The notes: a model not told the origin generated them from the sequence alone. Positions 34,926 through 44,459 are shown, counted from the stretch's first letter. The stretch: 64,000 nucleotides of DNA from Sphingomonadales bacterium (GCA_018971065.1 JAGWVC010000002.1:1-64000); one strand, 5' to 3'. Translations and numbers: made by a program.

Positions 34926-36365
34926 TCAGGCGGTTCCGCCCACGGTCAATCCTTCGATCAGCAGTGTCGGCTGGCCCACCCCGGCGGGAACGCTCTGTCC
35001 GCCCTTGCCGCACATGCCGATGCCCTCGTCCAGCGCCATGTCGTTGCCGATGCCCATCACCCGGGTCAGCACCGTCGGACCATCGCCGATCAGCGTCGCC
35101 CCCTTGATCGGCGCGCCCAGCCTGCCGTTCTCGATGCGATAGCCCTCGGTCACGCTGAACACGAACTTGCCGCTGGTGATATCCACCTGCCCGCCGCCGA
35201 AGTTCTTCGCGAAGATGCCGTTCTTCACCCGGCTCAGCAGTTCGGCCGGGTCGTCCTGCCCGCCGCGCATGAAGGTGTTGGTCATGCGCGGCATCGGCGC
35301 ATGGGCATACGATTCGCGGCGGCCGTTGCCGGTGGGTTCCACCCCCATCAGTCGCGCGTTCAGCCGGTCCTGGATATAGCCCTTCAGGATGCCGTCCTCG
35401 ATCAGCACGGTCTCGCCGGTGGGCGTGCCCTCGTCGTCGATGCTCAACGATCCGCGCCGGCCCGCCAGCGACCCGTCGTCGATCACCGTCACCCCCGGCG
35501 CGGCCACCCGCTGCCCGATCCGGCCCGAGAACGCGCTCGACCCCTTGCGGTTGAAATCGCCCTCCAGCCCGTGGCCCACCGCCTCGTGCAGCAGCACCCC
35601 CGGCCAGCCCGGCCCGCACAGCACGGTCATCTCGCCAGCCGGCGCCGCCACGCTTTCCAGGTTGGTCAGCGCCTCGGCCAGCGCCATGTCGATCGCGCGG
35701 TTCCACGTCGCCGGCTCGAACAGGTCGTCATAAAGCCGCCGCCCGCCGATTCCGAACGAACCCGATTCGCGCCGCCCGTTCGCCTCCACCACCATCGATA
35801 CGTTCAGCCGCACCAGCGGCCGCACGTCCAGCAGCGGGCCGTCGCCATCGGCATGGTCGGGCCGCACGATCTCCACCACCGACCAGCTTCCCGAAAGGTT
35901 CGCCGTCACCTGCACCACGCGCGGGTCGCGCGCCCGCGCCGCCGCGTCGATCGTCTCCAGCAGCTTCACCTTCTCGGCGAACCCAATCGCATCGAGCGGC
36001 GAGGCATCGGTGTACAGGTGCCGGTTGGTCGCGCGCGGCGCCGCCGCCAGCGGGCCGGTCGCGGGATCGAGCAGGCTCAGCGTCTCGCCCGCCCGCGCGA
36101 TTGCCGCCGCGCTGATCTCGTTGCCGTGGGCAAACCCGGTCATCTCGCCCGAAACCCCGCGCAGCCCGAACCCGGCATCGCGCGAATAGTCGGCGGTCTT
36201 CAGCCGGCCATCGTCGAACCCGAACGATTCGCTGGCGACGAACTGCAGGAACAGCTCGCCGTCATCGCACCGCGCCAGCGATCGCCGCACCAGCGCGCGC
36301 GCCTCGTCGGGGGAAAGCTGGCCGGATCGGTACAGCAGCGAGCGGGGGTGGGAAATCGCGTTCAT
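34926..36365 (-). CDS. tldD: Metalloprotease TldD
   Basis: About 479 residues. The zinc-site motif HEAVGHGLEGDF lies near residue 250 and is followed by the TldD-typical VTVIDDGSL, GTPTGETVLIEDGILKGYIQD and RMTNTFM, and the C-terminal GGGQVDITSGKFVFSVTEGYRIENG. TldD works with TldE/PmbA as a heterodimeric protease that trims unstructured peptides, for example microcin precursors. TldE is not in this window. ATG 36365 is favoured over an ATG seven codons upstream because the family N terminus begins there. Confidence 0.94.
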   Translation of the reverse strand: MNAISHPRSLLYRSGQLSPDEARALVRRSLARCDDGELFLQFVASESFGFDDGRLKTADYSRDAGFGLRGVSGEMTGFAHGNEISAAAIARAGETLSLLDPATGPLAAAPRATNRHLYTDASPLDAIGFAEKVKLLETIDAAARARDPRVVQVTANLSGSWSVVEIVRPDHADGDGPLLDVRPLVRLNVSMVVEANGRRESGSFGIGGRRLYDDLFEPATWNRAIDMALAEALTNLESVAAPAGEMTVLCGPGWPGVLLHEAVGHGLEGDFNRKGSSAFSGRIGQRVAAPGVTVIDDGSLAGRRGSLSIDDEGTPTGETVLIEDGILKGYIQDRLNARLMGVEPTGNGRRESYAHAPMPRMTNTFMRGGQDDPAELLSRVKNGIFAKNFGGGQVDITSGKFVFSVTEGYRIENGRLGAPIKGATLIGDGPTVLTRVMGIGNDMALDEGIGMCGKGGQSVPAGVGQPTLLIEGLTVGGTA

Positions 36366-36407
36366 GCCGCCCGATATAGGCAGCATTCCCGCCAGGCCAA
36401 ACCCTAA

Positions 36408-36608
36408 TCAGTTCGCGTGGTGCTCGTCCAGCACGAAGCGCTTGTCGCAATAGCCGCAATCGACAAAACCCTTGTCGTCGATCTCCAGCCACACGCGCGG
36501 ATGGCCCAGCGCGGCGGGCTTGTAGCCGCCGGTGCTGCGGATATCGCCGGCGCCGTCGCACATCACGCGGCGGCTGGTCACGGAAACGGTTTCGGGTGCA
36601 TCGCTCAT
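36408..36608 (-). CDS. Zinc-finger domain protein (NDUFS6/zf-CHCC type)
   Basis: 66 residues. The pattern C...GHP...C-G-Y-C near the C terminus ([28 protein letters not shown]) matches the CHCC zinc finger found in bacterial homologues of the complex I accessory subunit NDUFS6. Such small proteins are widespread in alphaproteobacteria as stand-alone genes. It is located 42 bp upstream of tldD on the same strand. Confidence 0.85.
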   Translation of the reverse strand: MSDAPETVSVTSRRVMCDGAGDIRSTGGYKPAALGHPRVWLEIDDKGFVDCGYCDKRFVLDEHHAN

Positions 36609-36650
36609 GGCGGGTCGCCTTAGCAGCGCGGGTGCCCGCTGCAAAGTGGT

Positions 36651-38144
36651 CTAACGCCGCACCCGCATCAGCAGCACCAGCGGAATCAGCGCGAACGCGA
36701 CCACCCCTGCCAGCATGAACGCTTCGACATAGCCCACCACCGTCGCCTGCCGCGCGATCATCCCGTCGATGCGCGCCACCGCCCCGGTGGCGTTCGGGTC
36801 CAGCCACGGCATCGCATAGTCCAGCATCGCGTTGTCGCGCCGGATCGTCGCCACCAGCCCCGATCGCGCCCCGTCCGATGTGCGCAGCGCCAGGATCTGC
36901 ATCAGCGAGATGCCCACCGACATGCCCATGTTGCGCACCAGCGCGTTGAACGCCGCGCCCTCGTTGCGCAGCCCCGCGTCCAGCGTGGCATAAGTCAGCC
37001 CCGGCAGCACCGTGAACACCAGCCCCACGCCCGCGCCTTTCACCAGCCCGGCGGCAATGAACGGCCACTGGTCGGCGGTCAGGTCCAGCCGCGCGTACAT
37101 GATCTGGCTCCAGCCCATCAACACCAGCCCGAACGCCATCAGGAAGCGCGGCCCGATCCGCACCAGCGGCCCGCTCAGCACCAGCACCGACAGCAGGCTG
37201 GACAGCGACGCCACCGCGATCAGCGATCCGGCGCGCAGCGCGGTATAGCCAAGCAGCTTCTGCAGCCAGAACGTGGTCAGCGGCTGCGATCCGAACGCCG
37301 CCACGCACAGCAGCGTGCCGAAGATGCTGGTGACGACGAAATTCCAGTCGCGAAACAGCTCGCGCCGCACGAAGGTGTGCGTGCCGGTCAGGGTATGGAC
37401 AACGGTGAACCACAGCCCCACCGCTACCACCACCAGCCACAGCCGGATCTCGCCCGAATCCAGCCAGTCAAGCTGCGGCCCGCGGTCCAGCAGCAGTTGC
37501 AGCGCCGCCACCGCCAGCGACAGCGCGGCAAACCCGAACAGGTCGAACCGCGACGCGGTGCGCTCCTCGTCGCCGGGCAGGAACGCCGCCACCCCGAACA
37601 GCGCCAGCGCCCCCAGCGGCAGGTTGATGAAAAACACCCAGCGCCAGCTCAGCGTATCGGTCAGCCAGCCGCCCAGCGTCGGCCCGAACAATGGCCCGAT
37701 CATCGATGCCATGCCCTGGATCGCCAGCACCCGCGCGTGGTTCTCGCGCGGGTTGGCATCCAGCAGCGCCGCCTGCGACAGCGGCTGCAACCCCGCCCCG
37801 CTTGCCCCCTGCAGAGCCCGCGCCACCACCAGCGTCGCCAGGTCGTCGGCCACCCCGCACAGCATCGATGCCAGCGTGAACCCCGCCAGCGACGCCAGGA
37901 TCACCCGCTTGCGCCCGAACCGCGTCGCCAGCCATCCCGACAGCGGCATGGCGATGGCGGTGGCGATCATGTAGCTGGTCAGCACCCAGATGATCTGGTC
38001 GGTCGAAGCGCCGGTCGCCGCCTGCACATGCGGCAGCGCCACGCTGGCGATCGTCGAATCGATCACCACCATCATCGAGCCCAGCAGCACCGAGCCGGTG
38101 ATGATCGCCCGCCGCGCCGGATCGAGGGTGATATGCTGCGCCAT
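36651..38144 (-). CDS. DHA2-family multidrug efflux MFS transporter (EmrB/QacA type)
   Basis: 497 residues with about 14 transmembrane helices. It shows the N-terminal motif D1 (GSMMVVIDSTIASVALPHVQ), motif A (GWLATRFGRKRVI near residue 70) and motif C (IGPLFGPTLGGWLTDTLSWRWVFFINLPLG near residue 150). This matches EmrB-type drug:proton antiporters. No EmrA adaptor is adjacent, so it may act alone or with a distant partner. It is divergent from the ABC ATPase gene. Confidence 0.92.
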   Translation of the reverse strand: MAQHITLDPARRAIITGSVLLGSMMVVIDSTIASVALPHVQAATGASTDQIIWVLTSYMIATAIAMPLSGWLATRFGRKRVILASLAGFTLASMLCGVADDLATLVVARALQGASGAGLQPLSQAALLDANPRENHARVLAIQGMASMIGPLFGPTLGGWLTDTLSWRWVFFINLPLGALALFGVAAFLPGDEERTASRFDLFGFAALSLAVAALQLLLDRGPQLDWLDSGEIRLWLVVVAVGLWFTVVHTLTGTHTFVRRELFRDWNFVVTSIFGTLLCVAAFGSQPLTTFWLQKLLGYTALRAGSLIAVASLSSLLSVLVLSGPLVRIGPRFLMAFGLVLMGWSQIMYARLDLTADQWPFIAAGLVKGAGVGLVFTVLPGLTYATLDAGLRNEGAAFNALVRNMGMSVGISLMQILALRTSDGARSGLVATIRRDNAMLDYAMPWLDPNATGAVARIDGMIARQATVVGYVEAFMLAGVVAFALIPLVLLMRVRR

Positions 38145-38248
38145 GATGGCAATCAGCGTGGCGTATTCCCTGCCGCCACGCCAGACCCGGCCGATGCCAA
38201 TTCGCCCCGGCGTTGACCCCGGCGCCGGGCTGTCGCAATACCGGCGCC

Positions 38249-39187
38249 ATGACCACGCCCTCCGCCATCTCGATCCGCAATGTCGTCAAGCGCTACGCCC
38301 CCGCCGGAAAGGGCGCCGCGTCCAAGCTCGCGCTCGACGGGGTCAGCTTCGATGTGCCGCAGGGCTCGATCTTCGGCCTGCTCGGCCCCAACGGCGCGGG
38401 CAAGTCCACGCTCATCAACATCCTTGCCGGCATGGTGATGAAGACCGAGGGCGAGGTATCGATCTGGGGCTTCGACATCGATACCGACATGCGCAACGCC
38501 AAGCGCGCCATCGGCATCGTCCCGCAGGAAATCGTGTTCGACCCGTTCTTCACCCCGTTCGAGGTGCTGGAGAATCAGGCCGGTTTCTATGGCGTGCCGA
38601 AAGCCGAGCGCCGCAGCATGGAACTGCTGGCCGATGTTCACCTGTCCGACAAGGCCCGCGCCTATGCCCGCACCCTGTCGGGCGGCATGAAGCGGCGGCT
38701 GCTGGTGGCCAAGGCGATGGTCCATTCGCCGCCGGTGCTGGTGCTCGACGAACCTACGGCGGGCGTCGATGTCGAACTGCGCCGCCAGCTCTGGGAACTG
38801 GTCAGCCGCCTGAACGATGAAGGCGTCACCGTCGTGCTCACCACGCACTACCTCGAAGAGGCCGAGCAGCTCTGCGATCGCATTGCCATCATCAACCACG
38901 GCCGCGTCATCGCCGACAAGCCAACCCGCGAACTGGTGGAAATGGCGCGCGACAAGGTTGTCGTCCTCACCCTCGATCGCGATGTCGCCACCCCGCCCAG
39001 CCACCCCGCCTTCCGCAAGGCCGAGCGCACCGGCGAACGCGTGATCGAGATCACCTACGACAAGGATCGCACCAATGCCGGCGAAGTGCTGTCGCTGGTC
39101 CAGGGGCAGGGCCTGGCGATCGTCGATGTCACCACGCGCGAAGCCGACCTCGAGGACGTGTTCGTCAGCCTCACCACTGCCGAATGA
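38249..39187 (+). CDS. ABC transporter ATP-binding protein (ABC-2/DrrA type)
   Basis: 312 residues. Walker A is GLLGPNGAGKST near residue 46, the Q loop lies in GIVPQEIVFDPFFTPFEVL, the signature is LSGGMKRRLLVAKAM, Walker B is VLVLDEPTAGVDVELR and the H loop is TTHYLEEAEQ. A C-terminal DrrA-like domain follows. Such ATPases normally pair with an ABC-2 permease, but none follows; the next gene is on the opposite strand. The permease must be elsewhere, or the protein works alone. Confidence 0.92.
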   Translation: MTTPSAISIRNVVKRYAPAGKGAASKLALDGVSFDVPQGSIFGLLGPNGAGKSTLINILAGMVMKTEGEVSIWGFDIDTDMRNAKRAIGIVPQEIVFDPFFTPFEVLENQAGFYGVPKAERRSMELLADVHLSDKARAYARTLSGGMKRRLLVAKAMVHSPPVLVLDEPTAGVDVELRRQLWELVSRLNDEGVTVVLTTHYLEEAEQLCDRIAIINHGRVIADKPTRELVEMARDKVVVLTLDRDVATPPSHPAFRKAERTGERVIEITYDKDRTNAGEVLSLVQGQGLAIVDVTTREADLEDVFVSLTTAE

Positions 39188-39196
39188 GGTGCCCGG

Positions 39197-39370
39197 TCAT
39201 TTAGCCCGGCGATCGGCCGTCCGGTCGCGCACCCAGCGCCCGGGGTCCAGCCGCCGCACTTTTGCGCGGCAGATCCTGCAGGTACTGGTGTAGGTCAACC
39301 CGTCCCATGTCGCCTTGCGGCGATTGGGCACATGTCGGTCCAGGAAACACAACGGCAGATACAGGCGCAT
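39197..39370 (-). CDS. Small basic protein with CxxC motif
   Basis: 57 residues. The C-terminal half has STCRICRAKVRRLDPGRWVRD, with CxxC and a strongly basic Arg-rich tail, resembling small sphingomonad proteins with a single zinc-knuckle-like motif. ATG 39370 is chosen because the conserved-looking part (RHVPNRRKATWDG) begins just after it; longer in-frame extensions are possible. It could be an orphan zinc-ribbon protein. The function is unknown. Confidence 0.5.
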   Translation of the reverse strand: MRLYLPLCFLDRHVPNRRKATWDGLTYTSTCRICRAKVRRLDPGRWVRDRTADRRAK

Positions 39371-39666
39371 GTGTCGGGCACTCCGCAAGCCATGCGCGTC
39401 GCCTGCCTTCCCGGGGACTGCGAGCATTGGCTTGTTGCATGGAAAACGACCTGCGGCCCAAGTCTTCCCGTAACATGACATAACCCGCCACCAACGTCAC
39501 CCGAATAGTAGGCGAATTGTGCAAAAATAACCGGATACGAACCGTCAGTCCTGCCGGTTTCCGTTCCCCGCCCGGCAAAGGCATTTGTCGTCTTTCCAAA
39601 CCGCGCCGGATCGGCAAAAGCAGACAGCGATGAGGATTGCCTGTCCGCCCCGTTCGCCGGCCTGCC
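39371..39666. other. Intergenic region upstream of nadB
   Basis: 296 bp that is more A+T-rich than its surroundings between about 39480 and 39540. It should hold the promoters of nadB and of the small CxxC protein. I see no gene, strong hairpin or recognisable operator. A NadR/NrtR-type site could not be identified. Confidence 0.35.
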
Positions 39667-41241
39667 ATGCAGGCTGATGTCGTCATTGTCGGCTCGGGTG
39701 CCGCCGGGCTTACCGCCGCGCTTGCGCTGGCCCAGCATCACAAGGTGCTGGTGCTGGCCAAGGGCACGCTGACCGGCGGCTCCACCGCGTGGGCGCAGGG
39801 GGGCATTGCCGCCGTGCTGGGTACCGGCGACACGTTCGAGGATCACATCCGCGACACGATGATCGCCGGCGCCGGCCTGAACCACCGCGAAACCGTCGAA
39901 TTCGTCGTCGAACGGGCACCGCACGCCATCGATCGGCTGGTGGAACTGGGCGTGCCCTTCAACACCGACGGCAACTCGCTGCACCTCACCCGCGAAGGCG
40001 GCCACTCCCACCGCCGCATCGTCCATGTCGACGATGCCACCGGCTGGGCGGTCCAGCAGGCACTGCTGACCGCCGCCGAAGCCAGTCCCAACATCACCCT
40101 GCTGCCCGGGCAGACCTGCATTGACCTGATCACCGGCCATCACGAGCTGCGCTATTCCGGTTCGGGCCGCGTCTGGGGTGTCTACGCCCTCGATGAAAAG
40201 ACCGGCAAGGTTGAGGCGCACACCGGCCGCGCCACCCTGCTAGCCACCGGCGGCGCCGGGCGCGTCTACCAGTTCAGCACCGCACCCCGGGGGGCCACCG
40301 GCGACGGCATCGCGATGGCCTGGCGCGCCGGCGCCCGCGTTGCCAACATGGAAATGATGCAGTTCCACCCCACCTGCCTCTACAACCTCGACGTCAAGAA
40401 CTTCCTGATCACCGAAGCTGTGCGCGGCGAAGGCGGCCGCCTGCTTAACCCGCGCACCGGCAAGCGCTTCATGGAATTCTACGACGATCGCCTCGAACTT
40501 GCCCCGCGCGATGTCGTCGCCCGCGCCATCGATGCCGAGATCAAGCGCTTCGGCCTGGACTTTGTCCACCTCGACATCAGCCACATGGCGCCCGAATTCG
40601 TCCGCCACCACTTCCCGACAATTCACGAAAAGCTGCTCGGCCTCGGCATCGACATGACCAGGCAGCCGATCCCGGTGGTCCCCGCGCAGCACTACACCTG
40701 CGGCGGCGTCGTCATTGATCTTGCCGGCCGCACCGACCTTCCCGGCCTCTACGCCGCCGGCGAATGCACCGATTCGGGCCTGCACGGCGCCAACCGCCTC
40801 GCCTCGAACAGCCTGCTCGAATGCTTCGTGTTCGGCGAGGCCGCCGCCGCCGACATCCTCGACATGTGGGACAGTTTCGACATCCCGCCCCCCGTCCGCG
40901 CCTGGGATGAAAGCCGCGTCACCAACTCGGACGAGGAAGTGATCATCAAGCAGAACTGGACCGAGATCCGCCGCTTCATGTGGAACTATGTCGGCATCGT
41001 CCGCACCACCAAGCGGCTCGAACGCGCGGCGCACCGCATCAAGCTGCTGTTCGAGGAAGTGAACGACTACTATGGCCACTTCCGCGTCTCGACCGACCTG
41101 ATCGAACTGCGCAACCTGCTGCAATCGGCCGACCTGATCGTCCGCTCGGCGCTGAAACGCCACGAAAGCCGCGGCCTGCACTACACGCTGGATTATCCCG
41201 ACGCCCTGCCCGAGGCCAATGACACCGTGCTGGTGCCCTGA
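39667..41241 (+). CDS. nadB: L-aspartate oxidase
   Basis: 524-residue flavoenzyme oxidising L-aspartate to iminoaspartate, the first step of de novo NAD synthesis. The FAD dinucleotide motif DVVIVGSGAAGLTAALALA is at residues 4-22. GSTAWAQGGIAAVLG, the active-site region with PAQHYTCGGVVID, and HGANRLASNSLLECFVFG are typical of NadB. The C-terminal helical domain has RTTKRLERAAHRIKLL. ATG 39667 matches the usual N terminus; a TTG ten codons upstream is less likely. nadA and nadC are not present here. Its stop abuts the stop of the convergent COQ9 gene. Confidence 0.95.
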   Translation: MQADVVIVGSGAAGLTAALALAQHHKVLVLAKGTLTGGSTAWAQGGIAAVLGTGDTFEDHIRDTMIAGAGLNHRETVEFVVERAPHAIDRLVELGVPFNTDGNSLHLTREGGHSHRRIVHVDDATGWAVQQALLTAAEASPNITLLPGQTCIDLITGHHELRYSGSGRVWGVYALDEKTGKVEAHTGRATLLATGGAGRVYQFSTAPRGATGDGIAMAWRAGARVANMEMMQFHPTCLYNLDVKNFLITEAVRGEGGRLLNPRTGKRFMEFYDDRLELAPRDVVARAIDAEIKRFGLDFVHLDISHMAPEFVRHHFPTIHEKLLGLGIDMTRQPIPVVPAQHYTCGGVVIDLAGRTDLPGLYAAGECTDSGLHGANRLASNSLLECFVFGEAAAADILDMWDSFDIPPPVRAWDESRVTNSDEEVIIKQNWTEIRRFMWNYVGIVRTTKRLERAAHRIKLLFEEVNDYYGHFRVSTDLIELRNLLQSADLIVRSALKRHESRGLHYTLDYPDALPEANDTVLVP

Positions 41242-41916
41242 TCAACGCGCCGGATAGCGCAGCCGGCCCAGAAACCGCGCCGGGCTGAAATAGCCGCCGT
41301 CCTTCACCGCCAGCCGCGCCTTGGCCTTCTCGAAGCGCATCACCCCGTCGATCCGCCGCGCCACGAACGCGCGCGTCTCGGCCTTGCCGTCGCTGTCGTC
41401 GCTCATCATCACGGTCAGCGCCGCCGCGTAGATCGCCGCCAGCGTCGCGCGCTTGGTATAGTGGTTGAAATCGGCGGCGGTGTCGCCGGCCAGCCGCCAC
41501 ATCCGGTCGGCACTCTGCCAGCCCAGCTTCAGCGCCTCGGCGGCATGATGCGGCATCGCCAGGATCGCCAGCGCCCGCCGCAGCGATTCGCCGTGGCGCG
41601 CTGCGGCGTCCAGCCGGAATTCGATCAGCACGCGGATGCGTTCCCGCACCGGCAGCGCCGCCAGCCGCTCCATCGGCCAGACCCGCGCCATCTCGGCATC
41701 CACGGCATGAATCCACGCCGCGATCATCGCCATCGGCTTGACATGGCCTTCCCCGCCATAGGCCAGCAGCGCCAGGTCGGGATCGACGCCCTCGGCCTCG
41801 GCCGCCGCCAGCACGGCGGTCTCGCTCCAGCCGTCGAACAGCGCCGCCCCGGCAATCGCGGGGGCCAGCCGGATGCGCAGGTCGTCCAGTGTCGCGTCGG
41901 TGCCGGTCGCCATCAT
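41242..41916 (-). CDS. COQ9-family protein, ubiquinone biosynthesis
   Basis: 224 residues, helical with a TetR-like fold expected. The COQ9 signature GDTAADFNHYTKRATLAAIYAA lies near residue 143, preceded by LAMPHHAAEALKLGWQSADRMWRLA. COQ9 proteins bind isoprenoid lipids and present ubiquinone intermediates to hydroxylases such as COQ7. Bacterial members are largely restricted to alphaproteobacteria. Two consecutive ATG codons could each start the protein. It follows the ankyrin gene by 3 bases. Confidence 0.9.
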   Translation of the reverse strand: MMATGTDATLDDLRIRLAPAIAGAALFDGWSETAVLAAAEAEGVDPDLALLAYGGEGHVKPMAMIAAWIHAVDAEMARVWPMERLAALPVRERIRVLIEFRLDAAARHGESLRRALAILAMPHHAAEALKLGWQSADRMWRLAGDTAADFNHYTKRATLAAIYAAALTVMMSDDSDGKAETRAFVARRIDGVMRFEKAKARLAVKDGGYFSPARFLGRLRYPAR

Positions 41917-41919
41917 GCT

Positions 41920-42534
41920 CTAGAACTTCGGGCCATAGGATTTCGCGCCGGTGGCCTTCTTCACCTTCACGTTCTCGTCGATCACCGCAGTCAGCGGGCT
42001 GTTCCTGCCGTCCAGTGCCGCATAATCCCGCGCGCTGCGGCCCGAGCTGTCGGCGCGGTCGGGGTTGGCCCCGGCCTTCAGCAGCAGCCGCATCATCGCC
42101 ATGTCGCGCCGGTGTACCGACGCGATCAGCGGGGTCTCGCCGGTGGCGTTCGGCTCATCCACGCGCGCGCCTTTGGCCAGCAGCAGCTCCACCGCTTCGG
42201 AAAAGCCCATGTTGCAAGCCAGCACCAGCGGCGACACGCCCGCGAAGTCGCGAACGTTCGGGTCGGCGCCCTTGCCCAGCAGGAAGCTCACCCAAGTGGA
42301 ATCGCGCCGCGCGACGACGATGTGCAGCGCGGTCTGCCCGGTGGTGACGTCCTGCGTGTTGATCAGCGTGGCACCGGGCTGGCTCAGCTCGTCGGTGACC
42401 TTCTGGCCATCCTTGTCCTTCACCGCCTCCAGGAACTTGTAGCTCTTCGAGAATTGCGCTGCCGCCGGCGTGGCGATCACCGCCAGTGCCGCAGCCATCA
42501 ACCCCCATGCGCGCCGTCCGGACCCCGCTTTCAC
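41920..42534 (-). CDS. Ankyrin-repeat protein with signal peptide
   Basis: 204 residues. A hydrophobic leader (WGLMAAALAVIATPAAAQ) ends near residue 28, suggesting export to the periplasm. At least three ankyrin repeats follow: TGQTALHIVVARRDSTWVSF, GVSPLVLACNMGFSEAVELL and GETPLIASVHRRDMAMMRLL, each followed by a GADPN-type turn. Ankyrin repeats mediate protein contacts; a periplasmic partner is unknown. GTG 42534 is favoured because AAAGGAG lies 8 bases upstream. It is divergent from the SCO gene. Confidence 0.85.
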   Translation of the reverse strand: MKAGSGRRAWGLMAAALAVIATPAAAQFSKSYKFLEAVKDKDGQKVTDELSQPGATLINTQDVTTGQTALHIVVARRDSTWVSFLLGKGADPNVRDFAGVSPLVLACNMGFSEAVELLLAKGARVDEPNATGETPLIASVHRRDMAMMRLLLKAGANPDRADSSGRSARDYAALDGRNSPLTAVIDENVKVKKATGAKSYGPKF

Positions 42535-42617
42535 CGCTTCGATCTCCTTTGCCCCGGGCGCGGGCAAATCCCCCGCAATCCGCCGCATCCACCTTGTCTT
42601 GCCGGCCTTAGCAGAGC

Positions 42618-43229
42618 ATGAACCGCCACGCCATGACCAAGCTTTTCGCCGCCTTTTCCTGCCTGCTGCCCGCGCTGATCCTGGCCGCCTGCCATGCCGA
42701 TCCGCAAGCCGCCGCCGGCGATCCGCCCTTGGCCGGCGCGGCTATCGGCGGCGATTTCAACCTGGTTGACAAGGCGGGCAAGCCGGTCCGCTGGGCCGAT
42801 TTCCAGGGCAAGTACCGCATCGTCTACTTCGGCTACACGTTCTGCCCCGATGCCTGCCCCACCGATGTCGGCACCACCATTCGCGGCCTCAACCTGTTCG
42901 CGAAGGACCACGCCGCGCAGGCCGCAAAGGTCCAGCCGCTGTTCATCTCGATCGATCCCGCGCGCGATACGCCCGCCGTGGTCGGCCAGTTCGCCGCCGC
43001 GTTCTCGCCGCGCCTGATCGGCCTCACCGGCACCCAGGCCCAGGTGGACCAGGCCGCGAAGGCCTTCGCCGTCTACCACACGCGCGGCAAGGATACCCCC
43101 GGCGGCTACCTGATGGACCACAGCCGCGTCGTCTACCTGATGGGGCCGAACGGCCAGCCGATCGACATGCTTCCCGCTGACAAGGGCGCCCCGGCGGTCG
43201 CCGCCACACTGGCGAAGTGGGTGCGCTAG
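42618..43229 (+). CDS. SCO1/SenC-family copper chaperone, lipoprotein
   Basis: 203 residues. The lipoprotein signal peptide ends at the lipobox LAAC (Cys25), so it is likely anchored on the periplasmic face. The thioredoxin-like domain carries the copper-binding CPDAC motif after YFGYTFC and a distal His in MDHSRVVYLM. SCO proteins deliver copper to the CuA site of cytochrome c oxidase. One base separates it from the next gene. Confidence 0.94.
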   Translation: MNRHAMTKLFAAFSCLLPALILAACHADPQAAAGDPPLAGAAIGGDFNLVDKAGKPVRWADFQGKYRIVYFGYTFCPDACPTDVGTTIRGLNLFAKDHAAQAAKVQPLFISIDPARDTPAVVGQFAAAFSPRLIGLTGTQAQVDQAAKAFAVYHTRGKDTPGGYLMDHSRVVYLMGPNGQPIDMLPADKGAPAVAATLAKWVR

Positions 43230-43230
43230 G

Positions 43231-43722
43231 ATGGCCGGGAAACCGTTCTGGGAACAGCCGTTGTCCACGCTCACCCGCGAACAGTGGGAAGCGCTGTGCG
43301 ACGGTTGCGGCAAATGCTGCCTGCACAAGGTCGAGGACGAGGATTCGGGCGCGATCTACAACACCAACGTCGCCTGCAAGTTGCTCGACCTCAAGACCGC
43401 GCGCTGCGCCGATTATGCCAACCGCCGGTCGCAGGTGCCCGATTGCGTGCGCCTCACCCCGCGCAGTTTGCGTGATATTCCGTGGCTTCCCGCCACTTGC
43501 GCCTATCGGCTCCGCGCCGACGGCCTGCCGCTGCCCGGCTGGCACTACCTGATCAGCGGCGATCCCCAGGCCGTCCACGCCGCCGGCGTCTCGGTCGTCG
43601 GCAAGGCCATCTCGGAAACCATTGCCGGACCGATCGAGAACCACATCGTCTGGGTAGATCCGGCGGATGCGGAAGACGACCAGGACCACAGCCGGCCGCC
43701 GTTCGGCTTCTCCCTGCGGTGA
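43231..43722 (+). CDS. YcgN-family cysteine cluster protein (UPF0260)
   Basis: 163 residues. The N-terminal cysteine cluster CDGCGKCCLHKVEDED near residue 23, later Cys residues in VACKLLDLKTARCADY and PDCVRL, and the closing HIVWVDP match the YcgN/YkgJ family. These proteins may bind a metal or Fe-S cluster, but the function is unproven. It lies one base after the SCO gene, and its stop overlaps the next GTG start, so three genes form one operon. Confidence 0.92.
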   Translation: MAGKPFWEQPLSTLTREQWEALCDGCGKCCLHKVEDEDSGAIYNTNVACKLLDLKTARCADYANRRSQVPDCVRLTPRSLRDIPWLPATCAYRLRADGLPLPGWHYLISGDPQAVHAAGVSVVGKAISETIAGPIENHIVWVDPADAEDDQDHSRPPFGFSLR

Positions 43723-44459
43723 AGAAGCTGCCCGGCCTCGAATGGCTGCGCCGCCGCAGTGCCGAACCGCCGGTCATCACCATTGCCGGGCGCGACCTGC
43801 CCGTCGCCATTCGCCACCTCCGCAACGCCCGCCGCATGACCCTGCGCCTCGCGCCCGACGGCAGCGAGGCGCGCGTGTCGATGCCGCCGTGGGGCCGCAC
43901 CGGCGATGCGCTGGCGTTCGTGCGTGCCCGTGCCGATTGGCTGGCCGACCAGATCGCCCGCCTGCCCGACGTGGAGCCGCTGGCGCCCGGCGGCACGCTG
44001 CCGTGGCGCGGCCAGTCGCTGGTGATCATGTGGACCCCGCGTCTGCCGCGCACTCCCAAAGTTATAGAAAACCAGCTTTACCTTGGCGGCGATGCGGAAA
44101 ACCTCGAACGCCGCCTGCGCCGCTGGCTGGAAGCCGAAGCGCGCCGCCTGCTGGCGCAGGACCTCGCCGACTATGCCGCCCGCGCCTGCCTGCCGGTGCC
44201 GCCACTGTCGCTCAGCAACGCCCGCCGTCGTTGGGGCTCGTGCTCCGCCGCGGGGGTCATCCGCATCAACTGGCGGCTGGTCATGGCGCCCGATTTCGTC
44301 CGCCGCTCGGTCGTGGCCCACGAAGTCGCCCACCTGCTCCATTTCGACCATTCCCCGGCCTTCCACGCCGCGCTGGACGGTCTGTTTGAAGGCGACATGC
44401 CTGCCGCCAACACCTGGCTGCGCCAACAGGGCAGGGGCCTTCACGCGCTGTTTGCCTGA
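43719..44459 (+). CDS. YgjP-like M48-type metallopeptidase (DUF45)
   Basis: 246 residues. The zinc motif is HEVAH at residues 201-205, followed by LLHFDHSPAFHAAL. The conserved NARRRWGSCSAAGVIRINWRLVMAP precedes it, as in the YgjP/SprT-like DUF45 family. This is a cytosolic predicted zinc protease with unknown substrates. The GTG start overlaps the previous stop (GTGA). The 3' end overlaps the convergent hybrid kinase gene by 19 bases. Confidence 0.9.
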   Translation: MKKLPGLEWLRRRSAEPPVITIAGRDLPVAIRHLRNARRMTLRLAPDGSEARVSMPPWGRTGDALAFVRARADWLADQIARLPDVEPLAPGGTLPWRGQSLVIMWTPRLPRTPKVIENQLYLGGDAENLERRLRRWLEAEARRLLAQDLADYAARACLPVPPLSLSNARRRWGSCSAAGVIRINWRLVMAPDFVRRSVVAHEVAHLLHFDHSPAFHAALDGLFEGDMPAANTWLRQQGRGLHALFA

